DNA of 64,000 bases from Acidobacteriota bacterium (lineage in GTDB: Bacteria; Acidobacteriota; Terriglobia; Acidiferrales; UBA7541): the NCBI GenBank assembly GCA_003225295.1, contig QHYZ01000058.1, positions 62,001-126,000 of the forward strand, in the 5' to 3' direction. The notes under the pieces were generated by a model, which worked only from the letters and a program-made list of their open reading frames with translations, was not told where the DNA came from and did not search any database. This document shows, in pieces, positions 33,131-41,694 of this stretch (positions within the stretch are counted from its first letter, which is position 1; each line of letters opens with the position of its first letter). The translations under genes and the position numbers were made by a program.

Positions 33131-34051
33131 CTAGTCTTTGTGCTCTTCCAGAAACTTTTCCGCATCCAGGGCGGCCATGCAGCCGGTGCCCGCCGCGGTG
33201 ACGGCCTGGCGGTAGCGGTGGTCTTGCACGTCGCCGGCGACGAATACGCCCGGAATCGCGGTCAGGCTGCCGTGTTTGGCAAGCAGATAGCCGTTCGAGT
33301 CCATCTCTAGTTTGCCCTTGAAAACAATGGTGTTCGGATCGTGACCGATGGCCACGAATACGCCGTCGACCGGAATCTCTTGCGTTTCCTTGGTCTGCTG
33401 ATTGCGCACACTCACTCCTTCCACGTGACCCTGGGGAGCCAGAATCTCTTCCACCGCGAAAGGCGTGACAAATGCGACTTTCTCGTTGGTCCTGGCGCGT
33501 TCGATCATGATCTTGGAAGCGCGGAAATCATTCCGGCGGTGAATCAGATGGACCTTGCTGGCGTAGCGCGACAGAAAGTTGGCCTCCTCCATGGCGGAAT
33601 CACCGCCGCCGACTACGGCGATAGGTTTGCCGCGAAAGAAATAGCCATCGCAGGTTGCGCAGGTGGAAACGCCGTGGCCGATCAGTTGTTTTTCACCCTT
33701 CAGACCCAACAGACGCGCTGAAGCCCCCGCGGCCACGATCAAAGCTCGCGCTTCGTAGATGTCTTTTCCGGCGATGATCTTAAATGGCCGCTTGCTGAGG
33801 TCGACTTCGGTTAGCGCTCCGGCTTTGAACTCCGCGCCGAATTTTTGGGCTTGCTTACGCATGTTCTCGATGAGCTGCGGTCCCATGATGCCTTCTGGGA
33901 ACCCCGGATAATTCTCAACGTGGGTGGTGAGGGAAAGCTGCCCGCCAGGCTCATGTCCGTCCAGAACGAGCGGTTTCAGGTTCGCGCGCGCAGCGTAAAT
34001 TGCAGCGGTGAGTCCGGCGCAGCCGCTGCCGATAATGAGGACGTTGTACAT
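33131..34051 (-). CDS. trxB: Thioredoxin-disulfide reductase
   Basis: 306 residues from ATG 34051 with GGAGAAAG upstream (MYNVLIIGSGCAGLTAAIYAAR; an in-frame upstream start is less likely). It has the FAD GSGCAG-type motif, active site CATCDG in VSTCATCDGYFFRG, NADPH motif VVGGGDSAMEEANFLSR, and FVAGDVQDHRYRQAVTAAGTG at the C-terminal FAD site. The first Gly of the usual GxGPAG reads GSGCAG here, a minor substitution. It recycles thioredoxin with NADPH in the cytoplasm. It is 35 bp upstream of the proline dehydrogenase gene on the same strand. Confidence 0.95.
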   Translation of the reverse strand: MYNVLIIGSGCAGLTAAIYAARANLKPLVLDGHEPGGQLSLTTHVENYPGFPEGIMGPQLIENMRKQAQKFGAEFKAGALTEVDLSKRPFKIIAGKDIYEARALIVAAGASARLLGLKGEKQLIGHGVSTCATCDGYFFRGKPIAVVGGGDSAMEEANFLSRYASKVHLIHRRNDFRASKIMIERARTNEKVAFVTPFAVEEILAPQGHVEGVSVRNQQTKETQEIPVDGVFVAIGHDPNTIVFKGKLEMDSNGYLLAKHGSLTAIPGVFVAGDVQDHRYRQAVTAAGTGCMAALDAEKFLEEHKD

Positions 34052-34253
34052 GCGATCTTTCTCCACCCGTTAGATTCGGCACGGCACCCGCCGGATACAA
34101 CGCAGGCCGGTATTGTAGCATCCCCCCCCTCGCGATTCGGAATGCGGGCAGCCAAATTGGAGAGGCCTTTTCACACCGGCGGCATTGACCGGTGCGAACG
34201 GCCATCGCTATAGTCGAGAGAAATACCCAGGTAGCCAGAAGGAGAGAATCACG

Positions 34254-34775
34254 ATGGATCCGCGCTATCCGATTGGACAATTTGCGATGCCCGCCGAAGT
34301 GGCGCCGGCTCGGCGCCAACAGGCGATCGATGAGATTGCGGCTACACCGGTCAAAATGCGCGCCGCGGTGAAAGGCATGAACGACGCGCATCTCGACACG
34401 CCGTACCGCGAAGGCGGCTGGACGGTGCGCCAGGTTGTACATCACGTTCCGGACAGCCACTTGAATGCGTACGTCCGTTTGAAGCTGGCGCTCACCGAAG
34501 AAAAGCCGACAATTAAGCCCTACAACGAGGCGGCCTGGGCCGAACTGGCGGACTCAAAATCGATGCCCATCGAAGTATCGCAGACGCTGCTGGATTCGGT
34601 ACACACCCGCTGGGACCGGCTGTGGCGCTCCTTGAAGCCCGAGCATTTTCTAAGAATCCTGGTCCACCCGGAGCACGGCGAGCGCACCGTTGACTGGCTG
34701 CTCTTCCTCTACGAGTGGCACGGGAAGCATCACACCGCACACATCACTGAACTGCGCAAGAAAAAGAGCTGGTAG
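34254..34775 (+). CDS. DinB/YfiT-family putative metal-dependent hydrolase (thiol transferase type)
   Basis: 173 residues starting at ATG 34254 with AAGGAGA upstream. YPIGQFAMPAEVAPARRQQAI is the YfiT-specific opening. GGWTVRQVVHHVPDSHLNAYVR carries the first His ligand, and LYEWHGKHHTAHITELR carries the final two in an H-x3-H layout. YfiT relatives act as bacillithiol or related thiol S-transferases. The substrate thiol here is unknown. It is divergent from trxB with about 200 bp between. Confidence 0.9.
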   Translation: MDPRYPIGQFAMPAEVAPARRQQAIDEIAATPVKMRAAVKGMNDAHLDTPYREGGWTVRQVVHHVPDSHLNAYVRLKLALTEEKPTIKPYNEAAWAELADSKSMPIEVSQTLLDSVHTRWDRLWRSLKPEHFLRILVHPEHGERTVDWLLFLYEWHGKHHTAHITELRKKKSW

Positions 34776-34911
34776 CAAGGCGAACACGAGTACTCCATCT
34801 GGCCCTCGACTTGGTCACGCCAATCCGCCGGGAGAAAGGTTTCCGCCTGCTCCTGAAGTGGCGCGGCGCAGTCCGCCTCGTGTACGATGAGGCGGTAAGG
34901 AAGGAGATGGC

Positions 34912-35439
34912 ATGAGCCGAGCGGTAGGAACGTACGCTATTTTTGAGACTTCCCAAGGGAACATTGTGGCACGTCTGTTCGAAAACGAAGCGCCAAAAAC
35001 GGTTGCGAATTTCATCGGGTTGGCCGAAGGCACCAAAGAATTCACGAATGAAAAGACCGGGCAAAAGGAAAAGAGACCTTTCTACGACGGATTGATTTTC
35101 CATCGCGTGATTCCGCAATTCATGATACAGGGAGGGTGCCCGCAGGGCAGCGGAATGGGCGGGCCGGGCTACAAGTTTGCGGACGAATTTCATCCCTCGC
35201 TGAAGCACTCCCAGGCCGGCAAGCTCTCCATGGCCAACTCCGGGCCGGGAACCAACGGGAGCCAGTTCTTTCTCACCGTAGCCGCGACACCCTGGCTGGA
35301 CAACCGCCACACTATCTTTGGCGAAATCATCGAAGGCCAGGACGTGGCTGACAAGATTTCGAAGCTGCCGCGCGATTCCAACGACCGCCCGCGAGTACCC
35401 GTGTCTATCACCAAGCTGCGCATCGAACGCGTCGCGTAA
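34912..35439 (+). CDS. Cyclophilin-type peptidyl-prolyl cis-trans isomerase
   Basis: 175 residues, cytoplasmic (no signal peptide). FHRVIPQFMIQGGCPQGSGMGGPGY carries the active-site Arg and FMIQGG, cited as FHRVIPQFMIQGG; then LSMANSGPGTNGSQFFLT, LDNRHTIFGEI and the final strand. The motif order is standard for cyclophilins. AAGGAGATGGC precedes the ATG. The small membrane protein gene follows 9 bp later. Confidence 0.94.
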   Translation: MSRAVGTYAIFETSQGNIVARLFENEAPKTVANFIGLAEGTKEFTNEKTGQKEKRPFYDGLIFHRVIPQFMIQGGCPQGSGMGGPGYKFADEFHPSLKHSQAGKLSMANSGPGTNGSQFFLTVAATPWLDNRHTIFGEIIEGQDVADKISKLPRDSNDRPRVPVSITKLRIERVA

Positions 35440-35448
35440 GCGGACGCC

Positions 35449-35823
35449 ATGGCCATGCTCACGCCCGAGCGACTCCAGCGGCTTATCATCGAATTCATTT
35501 TTGTCCTGCTCGGCGCTTTGTTGGTATGGCTCGGTCTTGCTGGCCCCGCCCGCGGCCGAACCGTCGATCGGCACAGCATGGCCTGGCTAGTCCTCAGCGT
35601 AGCGCTGATTCTTTGGGGACTCCGCGCGCTCTATAAGCGGGGCCAGTGGTGGTTGCGCTGGGAGAACTGGACGCGTGGGCTGTCTCTCGCTCTTCTGGGC
35701 GTCCTCATGCTCTTGATGTCACGGGTGCCGTTTGCCTGGGTCGGGCCGATGCTGGCGGCCGGCGGAGCGGTACTCGCGTTGCGCGGGATTGTCGGTTCCG
35801 CGCTGATCTTCCGGCCACGCTGA
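35449..35823 (+). CDS. Small multipass membrane protein of unknown function
   Basis: 124 residues with four predicted helices: IIEFIFVLLGALLVWLGLAG, AWLVLSVALILWGLRALY, GLSLALLGVLMLLMS, and AWVGPMLAAGGAVLALRGIVGSAL, separated by short basic loops. The ATG follows the cyclophilin stop by nine bases, so they may be cotranscribed. There is no recognisable family motif. Confidence 0.75.
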   Translation: MAMLTPERLQRLIIEFIFVLLGALLVWLGLAGPARGRTVDRHSMAWLVLSVALILWGLRALYKRGQWWLRWENWTRGLSLALLGVLMLLMSRVPFAWVGPMLAAGGAVLALRGIVGSALIFRPR

Positions 35824-35991
35824 AGAAGCGCGTTCCGGAAGGACGTGGCGGCAGATTCCGAGCTCGACCGTCTTCTCGGCTATCTTTCTCTTTCGGCCCG
35901 ACTATAATCCCGGTAACGGAGCGCCCCAGTATTTGGAAATCCGCCCTAGGGCCGTCCATTATTTTCATCGAAGAAATAAAGGAGACCGTCC

Positions 35992-36426
35992 GTGCTGAAA
36001 GAATTCAAAAATTTCGCCATGCGTGGCAGTGTTGTGGATTTGGCCGTCGGCGTGATCATCGGCGCGGCCTTTGGGAAGATTGTCTCATCGCTGGTGGAGG
36101 ACGTGATCATGCCGCCGATCGGCCGCCTGCTTGGCCACGTCGATTTTTCAGGTTTGTTCATCAACCTGAGCGGCACTCATTTCGATTCGATTGCGGCGGC
36201 CAAGGCGGCGACCCCGCCACAGCCGACGCTGAACTACGGGATGTTCATCAATAACGTGATCAATTTTCTGATCGTGGCCTTTTGCGTCTTTTTAGTAGTC
36301 AAGCAGGTGAATCGTTTCGCCGCGGCACCGGCGCCCCTGCCGACCACCAAGGACTGCCCGCAGTGCGCCATGCCGATTCCCCTGGCGGCCAAGCGCTGCG
36401 GTCACTGCACGACGCAGCTGGCATGA
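35992..36426 (+). CDS. mscL: Large-conductance mechanosensitive channel with C-terminal zinc ribbon
   Basis: 144 residues, starting at GTG 35992 behind GGAGACC. The N-terminal helix [31 protein letters not shown], cited as [20 protein letters not shown], is the MscL signature. TM2 is [16 protein letters not shown]. In place of the usual charged C-terminal helical bundle there is [18 protein letters not shown], a four-cysteine zinc ribbon (about residues 122-140). It releases solutes during osmotic downshock. The ribbon may alter assembly or sensing; this is inference. It is convergent with the APC transporter gene. Confidence 0.94.
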   Translation: MLKEFKNFAMRGSVVDLAVGVIIGAAFGKIVSSLVEDVIMPPIGRLLGHVDFSGLFINLSGTHFDSIAAAKAATPPQPTLNYGMFINNVINFLIVAFCVFLVVKQVNRFAAAPAPLPTTKDCPQCAMPIPLAAKRCGHCTTQLA

Positions 36427-36430
36427 GGCC

Positions 36431-36497
36431 GTGAATGGTGGTCAGTAGTTGGCCCTTCCCGAGAAAGGACTGCCGCTAGGAATAAGGGACCATTCAC
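36431..36497. repeat. Inverted repeat between convergent genes, possible bidirectional terminator
   Basis: GTGAATGGT at 36431-36439 is complementary to ACCATTCAC at 36489-36497. Between them are further pairings such as CCTTTC and AAAGG-like segments and CCCTT with AAGGG (36484-36488). It fills the space between the stops of mscL and the APC gene. There is no clear T-run on either side, so an extragenic repeat is as likely as a terminator. Confidence 0.4.
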
Positions 36498-36533
36498 ATT
36501 CAAGGAGAGATTAAGAACTGAAAACTGGTTGCT

Positions 36534-38804
36534 TCAGGTCCTCGGAGTTTTCTTCGTCTGGTTGGCTTCGAGATGCGCGCGCAAGCGGTTGACCACGATG
36601 TCTTCGTGTCCTTCCTCCACCTCTTTTTGCACTTCTTCCAGCGCGAAGTGCACCACGTCGTGATGGTGCATTTCCAGGGGAGCCACGGCGTCACTGAAAC
36701 GCAGCCACAGCCGGTGCAGCAGATTTACCTCGTTGGCCGTCAGATTGGGCGCGTGCGGCCCGAGGACTTTGTAAAGCTTGTCCCCATTGGGCAAGTGGAT
36801 TTCCAGATTGAATTGCGGCTTTTGATCGCCCAGTTTTTCCCAGGCGTCACCAATCTGACGCGCTTGCTCCTCGTTAGATTCCTTTGTCGAACGCCCGGCA
36901 ACAATCGTGCTGGATTCGAGTGATGTCGCGGCCCGAAGGATGCCGTCCCACAAATCGTTCGCGGCGACCACCGCCAGGCGGATGGACTTGCCCCGCTTTT
37001 CGGCCATGGAAAGCGCTTGGGAGAAGAGTTGTTGCTCGATGCTGCCGAAAAGCTGGTTGGCCTCGAGTTCGTTTTCGCCCGAAGCGGAGCGGCGCAAGAG
37101 CCGGACATGGAGCACCACAACGTCGCGGCGCCCGGGCTTGATGCGGTCCAGCACGTTTCCGAGATGATAGAGCGCGTACTGGTTGCTTATCGGAACAAGG
37201 ACATTGCCGGGGCGCGCACCCACGGCCTCGGGAGTCAATTCCGATTCCAACTCGAGATTGAACTGGTCCATCTCGACGTGGGCTGCGCCGCCCCTTTTGC
37301 CCCGGCGCTCCGAAATCGTGAACACAATGTAGAGCAGAATGGAAAAGGCTCCGCCAGCCATGGTGGCGATGGGCTTGGTGAACAAGTTTACGACGGCGAT
37401 CAAGAAAAGCGTCGAGGTGATCAATCCGAGTCCCACGGGAATCTGCACACCACGGAACGTGAAATTCAGCGGAACTTGAAATTCTCGCTGGCCGGGACTG
37501 GTGTAGCGAAGAACGAGCACCGCGAGGCCGTTCATGGCGAAGCTCCAGATCACGCCGAAAGCATACAGGTTCGCGAGAAACGTGACGTCGCCACGACTAA
37601 TGATAATGGTAATGACCTGCAGCGCCACGACGATATTGATGATGCGATAGCTGGTGCCGAAGCGCTTGTGCGGCTGCCGGAACCATGCGCTGAGCACGCC
37701 GTCTTCAGAAACGCGGTTCAGCACTCCGTTCGAGCCTACGATGGCCGTGTTCACCGCGCCCGCCAGGATCAAGGTGCCCACCACGACAACAAAGCCGTGG
37801 AATATCAGACGGGCGAAAAATGGCCCTTCCAGATTCATGGCCAGCCCGCCGATTAGGTTTTCGAGAAAGTGCTGGCGGACGTCGTCCGGAATGATCATCA
37901 CGGCAAAGAAGGAAACCAAAGAGGTAAAGACCAAACTATAGATAAAAATGACCGCGCCAGCCTTTTTCAGGTTGGGGAGCTTGGGGCTTTCGATTTCGCG
38001 ATAGACCTGCGCAAGCGATTCCTCGCCGCTCATGGCCAGCACGGAATGGCCCAGGGCGATGAAGATGGCGATGACCCCGAACATGTGAGGAAGGTTGCTG
38101 TGCGCGAGCCAGCCGAGGGCGCCGGCGCTCAGCCTGAGGTTGCGCGGGTGTGGCCACGGAGGCAGCGCGGAATGGCGCACCGCCGCCGTGTAGATACACC
38201 AGGCGATGAGCATCACCACCATCACGGTGACCAGTTTCATGATGTGCAGAGCTTTTTCGCTGGACTCGGCAACGCCCTTGGTGTTCTGCCACCAGAAATA
38301 AAGGGTGACAACGATGGCAAAACTCGCGGCAATAAGACTGGTTGTTCCCGGAGAGAGCGGGCCGCTCACGTGAAGATAGAGCAGAAGATCGTTGATCAAT
38401 CCCGCAAGATACTGGCCGGCTGCCACGCCGCTGATCGGCCCCGTCAGGATGTAGTCAAACATGAGCGCGGAGACACTGAATTTCGCGAGCGTCCCCCCCA
38501 GGGACATCTTCACGGCTCGATACACGCCGCCGCGCACGAACATGCTGCAGCTTTCCACGTAAACGGCGCGCACGGCGTACGAAAACAGCATGATGGCGAG
38601 GATGAACCACGGCGCAGTCTTGCCGATGTAGCCTTCCGCTTCGCCGCCGGCATAGTACGCCGAAGAGGCCAGATCGTTCAGCACGATGGCCGCCGCTCGC
38701 CAGAACGAAATGAAGGTCAGGAGGGCGGTGGTAGCGACGATGACACGCGGAATACCATTGCCGCGGCTGCCTGCGGCAGCAGGGTGATGGGGAGTGCTGC
38801 TCAT
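36534..38804 (-). CDS. APC-family amino-acid/polyamine permease with C-terminal USP-like domain
   Basis: 756 residues. Residues about 20-510 form about 12 transmembrane helices of the APC superfamily (for example FILAIMLFSYAVRAVYVESC, LMFDYILTGPISGVAAGQYL, and GHSVLAMSGEESLAQVYREIE, a conserved APC loop). From about 535 a soluble domain begins with GNVLVPISNQYALYHLGNVLD and DVVVLHVRLLRR and includes ASLESSTIVAGRSTK, matching the universal stress protein fold. The last 100 residues are Glu/His-rich helices. Substrate uncertain; USP fusion suggests regulation by nucleotide or stress. It is divergent from the DUF971 operon end on the other side of a perfect palindrome at 38869. Confidence 0.86.
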   Translation of the reverse strand: MSSTPHHPAAAGSRGNGIPRVIVATTALLTFISFWRAAAIVLNDLASSAYYAGGEAEGYIGKTAPWFILAIMLFSYAVRAVYVESCSMFVRGGVYRAVKMSLGGTLAKFSVSALMFDYILTGPISGVAAGQYLAGLINDLLLYLHVSGPLSPGTTSLIAASFAIVVTLYFWWQNTKGVAESSEKALHIMKLVTVMVVMLIAWCIYTAAVRHSALPPWPHPRNLRLSAGALGWLAHSNLPHMFGVIAIFIALGHSVLAMSGEESLAQVYREIESPKLPNLKKAGAVIFIYSLVFTSLVSFFAVMIIPDDVRQHFLENLIGGLAMNLEGPFFARLIFHGFVVVVGTLILAGAVNTAIVGSNGVLNRVSEDGVLSAWFRQPHKRFGTSYRIINIVVALQVITIIISRGDVTFLANLYAFGVIWSFAMNGLAVLVLRYTSPGQREFQVPLNFTFRGVQIPVGLGLITSTLFLIAVVNLFTKPIATMAGGAFSILLYIVFTISERRGKRGGAAHVEMDQFNLELESELTPEAVGARPGNVLVPISNQYALYHLGNVLDRIKPGRRDVVVLHVRLLRRSASGENELEANQLFGSIEQQLFSQALSMAEKRGKSIRLAVVAANDLWDGILRAATSLESSTIVAGRSTKESNEEQARQIGDAWEKLGDQKPQFNLEIHLPNGDKLYKVLGPHAPNLTANEVNLLHRLWLRFSDAVAPLEMHHHDVVHFALEEVQKEVEEGHEDIVVNRLRAHLEANQTKKTPRT

Positions 38805-38868
38805 GTATGGGTTTCGTTAAATCGCAGACTGAAATGCTCGCATTTTTGAGGCCCTAAGTCTAGCCGGA

Positions 38869-38891
38869 CATCCCGGTGAATCACCGGGATG
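38869..38891 (-). terminator. Perfect 11-bp stem at the 3' end of the iron operon
   Basis: CATCCCGGTGA (38869-38879) and TCACCGGGATG (38881-38891) are exact complements around a single base, two bases beyond the DUF971 stop. No T-run follows, so it may stabilise the 3' end, or act as a Rho-dependent or bidirectional terminator. It also resembles generic extragenic palindromes. Confidence 0.45.
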
Positions 38892-38893
38892 CA

Positions 38894-39283
38894 CTAGCCC
38901 ACGGAGGCGCGGAAGGTCTTGGCGCACTCGGCGCAGGGACAGATGTTGCGGAGATGGTCGTAGCTGTAGATGCCAGTAGAGTGGCCGTCGGTGAAGCTGA
39001 TTTGAATGGCATAATTACCCACTTGCGTGGCGGTCTGGGCGCGCGGTTTGGGCTTGAACATGGGCAGCGCGGGAGAGGACTTGAATGCCGAGGCTACCTC
39101 GCCGAGCGACTGCTTCTTCTCTCTGGCGTCGTTGCAGGTGGCGCAGGGACATTCCTCCCGCAAGTAGGCAAACTCGTAGTGGCTGGTGTGGCCGTCGGCC
39201 CAGGTGACATCCACACCCGTGCCGCTAGAAACATGAATCTTGAGGCTGGTTGGTTTTTTTCGCGGGTCCAGAGGAGTGGGCAT
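38894..39283 (-). CDS. DUF971 family protein, last gene of the FTR1 iron operon
   Basis: 129 residues. The two halves carry similar motifs: VTWADGHTSHYEFAYLREECPCATC, cited as DGHTSHYEFAYLR and ECPCATC, and ISFTDGHSTGIYSYDHLRNICPCAEC, cited as DGHSTGIYSYDHLR and ICPCAEC. DUF971 is related to the N-terminal metal-binding part of gamma-butyrobetaine hydroxylase and is often found in iron-sulfur contexts. The double CPC-x2-C suggests two metal sites or one shared site. It lies 15 bp after the ATPase-repressor fusion. Function not established; iron handling is inferred from the operon. Confidence 0.85.
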   Translation of the reverse strand: MPTPLDPRKKPTSLKIHVSSGTGVDVTWADGHTSHYEFAYLREECPCATCNDAREKKQSLGEVASAFKSSPALPMFKPKPRAQTATQVGNYAIQISFTDGHSTGIYSYDHLRNICPCAECAKTFRASVG

Positions 39284-39298
39284 GGTTTGGATGTGCCA

Positions 39299-40504
39299 TT
39301 AGCCCTTGGATTTGCCGTTGCAGCATTCGCCTGGCGGAATAGGATTCCCGTGCGGGCAGGTCTTGGGGTGTCCGAGGAATGTGCAAATGCGCTGGTCCAG
39401 CTCGGGGCTGATGATGTGTTCGAACTTGCAGGCTTGCGTATGGGCCTCGGAATCGTCGATCGAAAAAGTGTCCTTGAACAGGCGCTCGGCCAGGCGGTGA
39501 CGCCGGACAACGTCGCGCGCGCGCTGGCTGCCCATGAGGGTGAGCTGCACTTCCCCGTTTTGCATTTCCACTAAGCGCAGATCGGACATGCGCGAAAGAA
39601 CTCGCGCGGCCGGCTCGTCAGTTACCACTGGCAGCCGCCCCGATGGGCCAGTGGCGTGGAGGCGCTCCGCTTGAGCCGGTTTCCCTTCCTCCCCGCAAGT
39701 CCAGATTTGTTCCAGGAGATGATCGAAGCGAATTTCGTCGTCGGTGGAAATAGGAGTGCAGCAGTCCCGGGTGTCGGCCAGAGGGCAAGCCAGCGGATGG
39801 CCTGGACCGTGCTGTGCGGTGTCGAAGTGCAGGTGGCCGTGAGCAAGCTCGATGCGGCGGTCCGCTTGACGCGCGATGTCCGGGTCGTGCGTCACCATCA
39901 GGATGGTATGGCCGGCATTGTGCAGTTCACGGAAAATCTGGATGACCATCGTTTCGTTGGCCTCGTCGAGATTTCCAGTGGGCTCGTCGGCGAGAATGAT
40001 CTTCGGCTGATTGATCAGCGCGCGCGCAATGGCAACGCGCTGCTGTTCGCCACCGGAAAGCTGCGCGGGGAGATGCGTCAGCCGCTCGCCGAGGCCCACG
40101 CGCTGCAGCGCTTCTTCAGCTTGCGTTTCGTCGGTGACACTATGGAAATACTGTGCGAGCATCACGTTTTCAAGCGCTGTAAGATACGGCACGAGATGGA
40201 ATTGCTGGAAGACGAAGCCGACTTTTTCCGCGCGGTAACGCACCATCTGGCTCTCGCTAAGTTTCGAAAGATCGACGCCGTCAACGACCACATGGCCCGA
40301 AGTGAGTGTGTCCAGGCCGCCGAGAATGTTGATAAGCGTAGTTTTTCCCGAGCCGGAGGGCCCCATGAGCGCCACCCACTCGCCGGTGTTCACTGCGAGG
40401 CTAACGCCGCCGAGCGCGCGCAGCGTGCCGTACTGCTTGATCAAATTCTCGATGACCACTTGCTTGGCCGCAATTAGCGGCGGTGCGGGAGCGATGGAAC
40501 TCAC
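39299..40504 (-). CDS. ABC transporter ATPase fused to a DtxR/IdeR-type iron repressor domain
   Basis: 401 residues. Residues 1-228 are a MacB/LolD-class ATPase: Walker A GPSGSGKTT (48-56), signature LSGGEQQR (149-156), Walker B IILADEP (169-175), His206. A Cys-containing linker (C240, C248, C249) leads to residues about 255-395, a DtxR-family region. It comprises a winged-helix-like part (HLLEQIWTCGEEG to LVEMQNGEVQLTLMG) and the metal-binding dimerisation part RRHRLAERLFK, EAHTQACKFEH, HPKTCPHGNPIP. His336, Glu340, His355, Cys359, Glu362 and His363 align with DtxR His79, Glu83, His98, Cys102, Glu105 and His106; Met10 appears as His262. It overlaps the upstream permease by ATGA. It probably powers the two FtsX permeases and senses iron in the same chain. 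Confidence 0.9.
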   Translation of the reverse strand: MSSIAPAPPLIAAKQVVIENLIKQYGTLRALGGVSLAVNTGEWVALMGPSGSGKTTLINILGGLDTLTSGHVVVDGVDLSKLSESQMVRYRAEKVGFVFQQFHLVPYLTALENVMLAQYFHSVTDETQAEEALQRVGLGERLTHLPAQLSGGEQQRVAIARALINQPKIILADEPTGNLDEANETMVIQIFRELHNAGHTILMVTHDPDIARQADRRIELAHGHLHFDTAQHGPGHPLACPLADTRDCCTPISTDDEIRFDHLLEQIWTCGEEGKPAQAERLHATGPSGRLPVVTDEPAARVLSRMSDLRLVEMQNGEVQLTLMGSQRARDVVRRHRLAERLFKDTFSIDDSEAHTQACKFEHIISPELDQRICTFLGHPKTCPHGNPIPPGECCNGKSKG

Positions 40505-41694
40505 GCTTCACCCCTGAAAACCGATGCCGGGCGGATGCTGGCCAGCCGCCGCAGCGGATACGCGCTGAGGATCGCCACCATGATGGTCAACGCCACAGCT
40601 ACAGGATACACAATCAGCCGCGGCCGTGCCGCCACGCCAAAGACCGCTTTGCCCAATCCGACGGATAGAAAAATCCCCGCCGCCGCGCCAATCATTCCTC
40701 CGGCCAGGCCAAGCAGCGCCGCCTCCGCGAGAAAAAGCCGCAGCACGCGTCGCATCGAGCCACCGATGGCCTTCATCAAGCCGACATCCATCTTCCGTTC
40801 CATCGCCACGTTGGTCATCGCCGCCATCACGCACAGCCCGCTGAGCACCAGCACGATCGCCACTGTGGCCGTCAGCACCCCGCTGATGCGCTTGTATATC
40901 TTTGCTTCCCCTTCCGTGAACTGCCGAACAGGGCGGATCTCGGCATCCGGGAGTGCGCTTCCGAGTGCCGCGATGTATCGATTGACTGACTCCCCGGTGC
41001 CATGAAAGCTAACTTGAACGAGACTCAGACGGCCATGGGTTGCGGTCAGACTTTCAGCCTCCTGTAGGTCCACGAACAGCTGATTGTCCTCGGAACCTCC
41101 TGAACTGATGACCGCACTCACGAAGCAGGATGTGCGATCCACATTTGCCTCGTGATGTAACGCCACGCTATCCCCAGCCTGAACATGGAGTGATGCGGCG
41201 ACACTTGCGCCCAGCATGCACTCCGTCTCTGAAAAAAGAGCGGAGGTAGGCGCGCCGACGCGCTCAAATCGCCAACTAGACCCCATTCGCTGCAAGTCTC
41301 CGAAGCTGGTCCCGGCGATTACCACCGTCGCAGCGGCAGCGTTTTTCCCACTTTGCGGTGCCGCCTTAGCGAGTCCGTACAGAAAAGGCACCACATCTAC
41401 TGGCTGTGCTTCGAATCGCTTCGGAATGCGCTCGATGATCGAACTGTCCAAGGTTGGAGGAGAAGTTTCAGTGTCCATTCGCTTAGGGGCCACGATGATG
41501 TTGGGACCAAACGCGCGAAACTCAGTGGTAAGGCGATGCTGGGCGTCGACTTGGAGATTGAGGAGAGCGGCGGTCACTGCGGCGCCTGCGCCGAGCGCCA
41601 GCAGGATGATGAAAAGGCGGCCGCGGTTGGCGCCGAGAAGGCGGCGGATGATCCGCCAGAACATGGCTCTATTGGTTGCCTGGCCTGGCATCAT
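40501..41694 (-). CDS. FtsX/MacB-type ABC permease, second copy, iron operon
   Basis: 397 residues. One N-terminal transmembrane helix (LFIILLALGAGAAVTAALL), a large extracytoplasmic MacB-PCD domain, then three helices at the C-terminus (TATVAIVLVLSGLCVMAAMTNVA, AALLGLAGGMIGAAAGIFLS, LIVYPVAVALTIMVAILSAYPLR). MERKMDVGLMKAIGGSMRRVL is the FtsX cytoplasmic loop. It starts as ATGA over the stop of the first permease gene and ends as ATGA into the ATPase. With its partner it forms a heterodimer, as in the Campylobacter FTR1-P19 locus, where two FtsX proteins serve iron uptake. Confidence 0.9.
   Translation of the reverse strand: MMPGQATNRAMFWRIIRRLLGANRGRLFIILLALGAGAAVTAALLNLQVDAQHRLTTEFRAFGPNIIVAPKRMDTETSPPTLDSSIIERIPKRFEAQPVDVVPFLYGLAKAAPQSGKNAAAATVVIAGTSFGDLQRMGSSWRFERVGAPTSALFSETECMLGASVAASLHVQAGDSVALHHEANVDRTSCFVSAVISSGGSEDNQLFVDLQEAESLTATHGRLSLVQVSFHGTGESVNRYIAALGSALPDAEIRPVRQFTEGEAKIYKRISGVLTATVAIVLVLSGLCVMAAMTNVAMERKMDVGLMKAIGGSMRRVLRLFLAEAALLGLAGGMIGAAAGIFLSVGLGKAVFGVAARPRLIVYPVAVALTIMVAILSAYPLRRLASIRPASVFRGEA

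Noticed and set aside
38820-38845. Small palindrome AAATGC..GCATTT upstream of the APC gene
   Set aside because: Short arms with a two-base centre and no clear promoter relation; too weak to call an operator.
37017-38849. Long plus-strand frames opposite the APC transporter
   Set aside because: Rich in His, Asp and Arg with no hydrophobic core or ribosome site, against a strong membrane transporter on the other strand.
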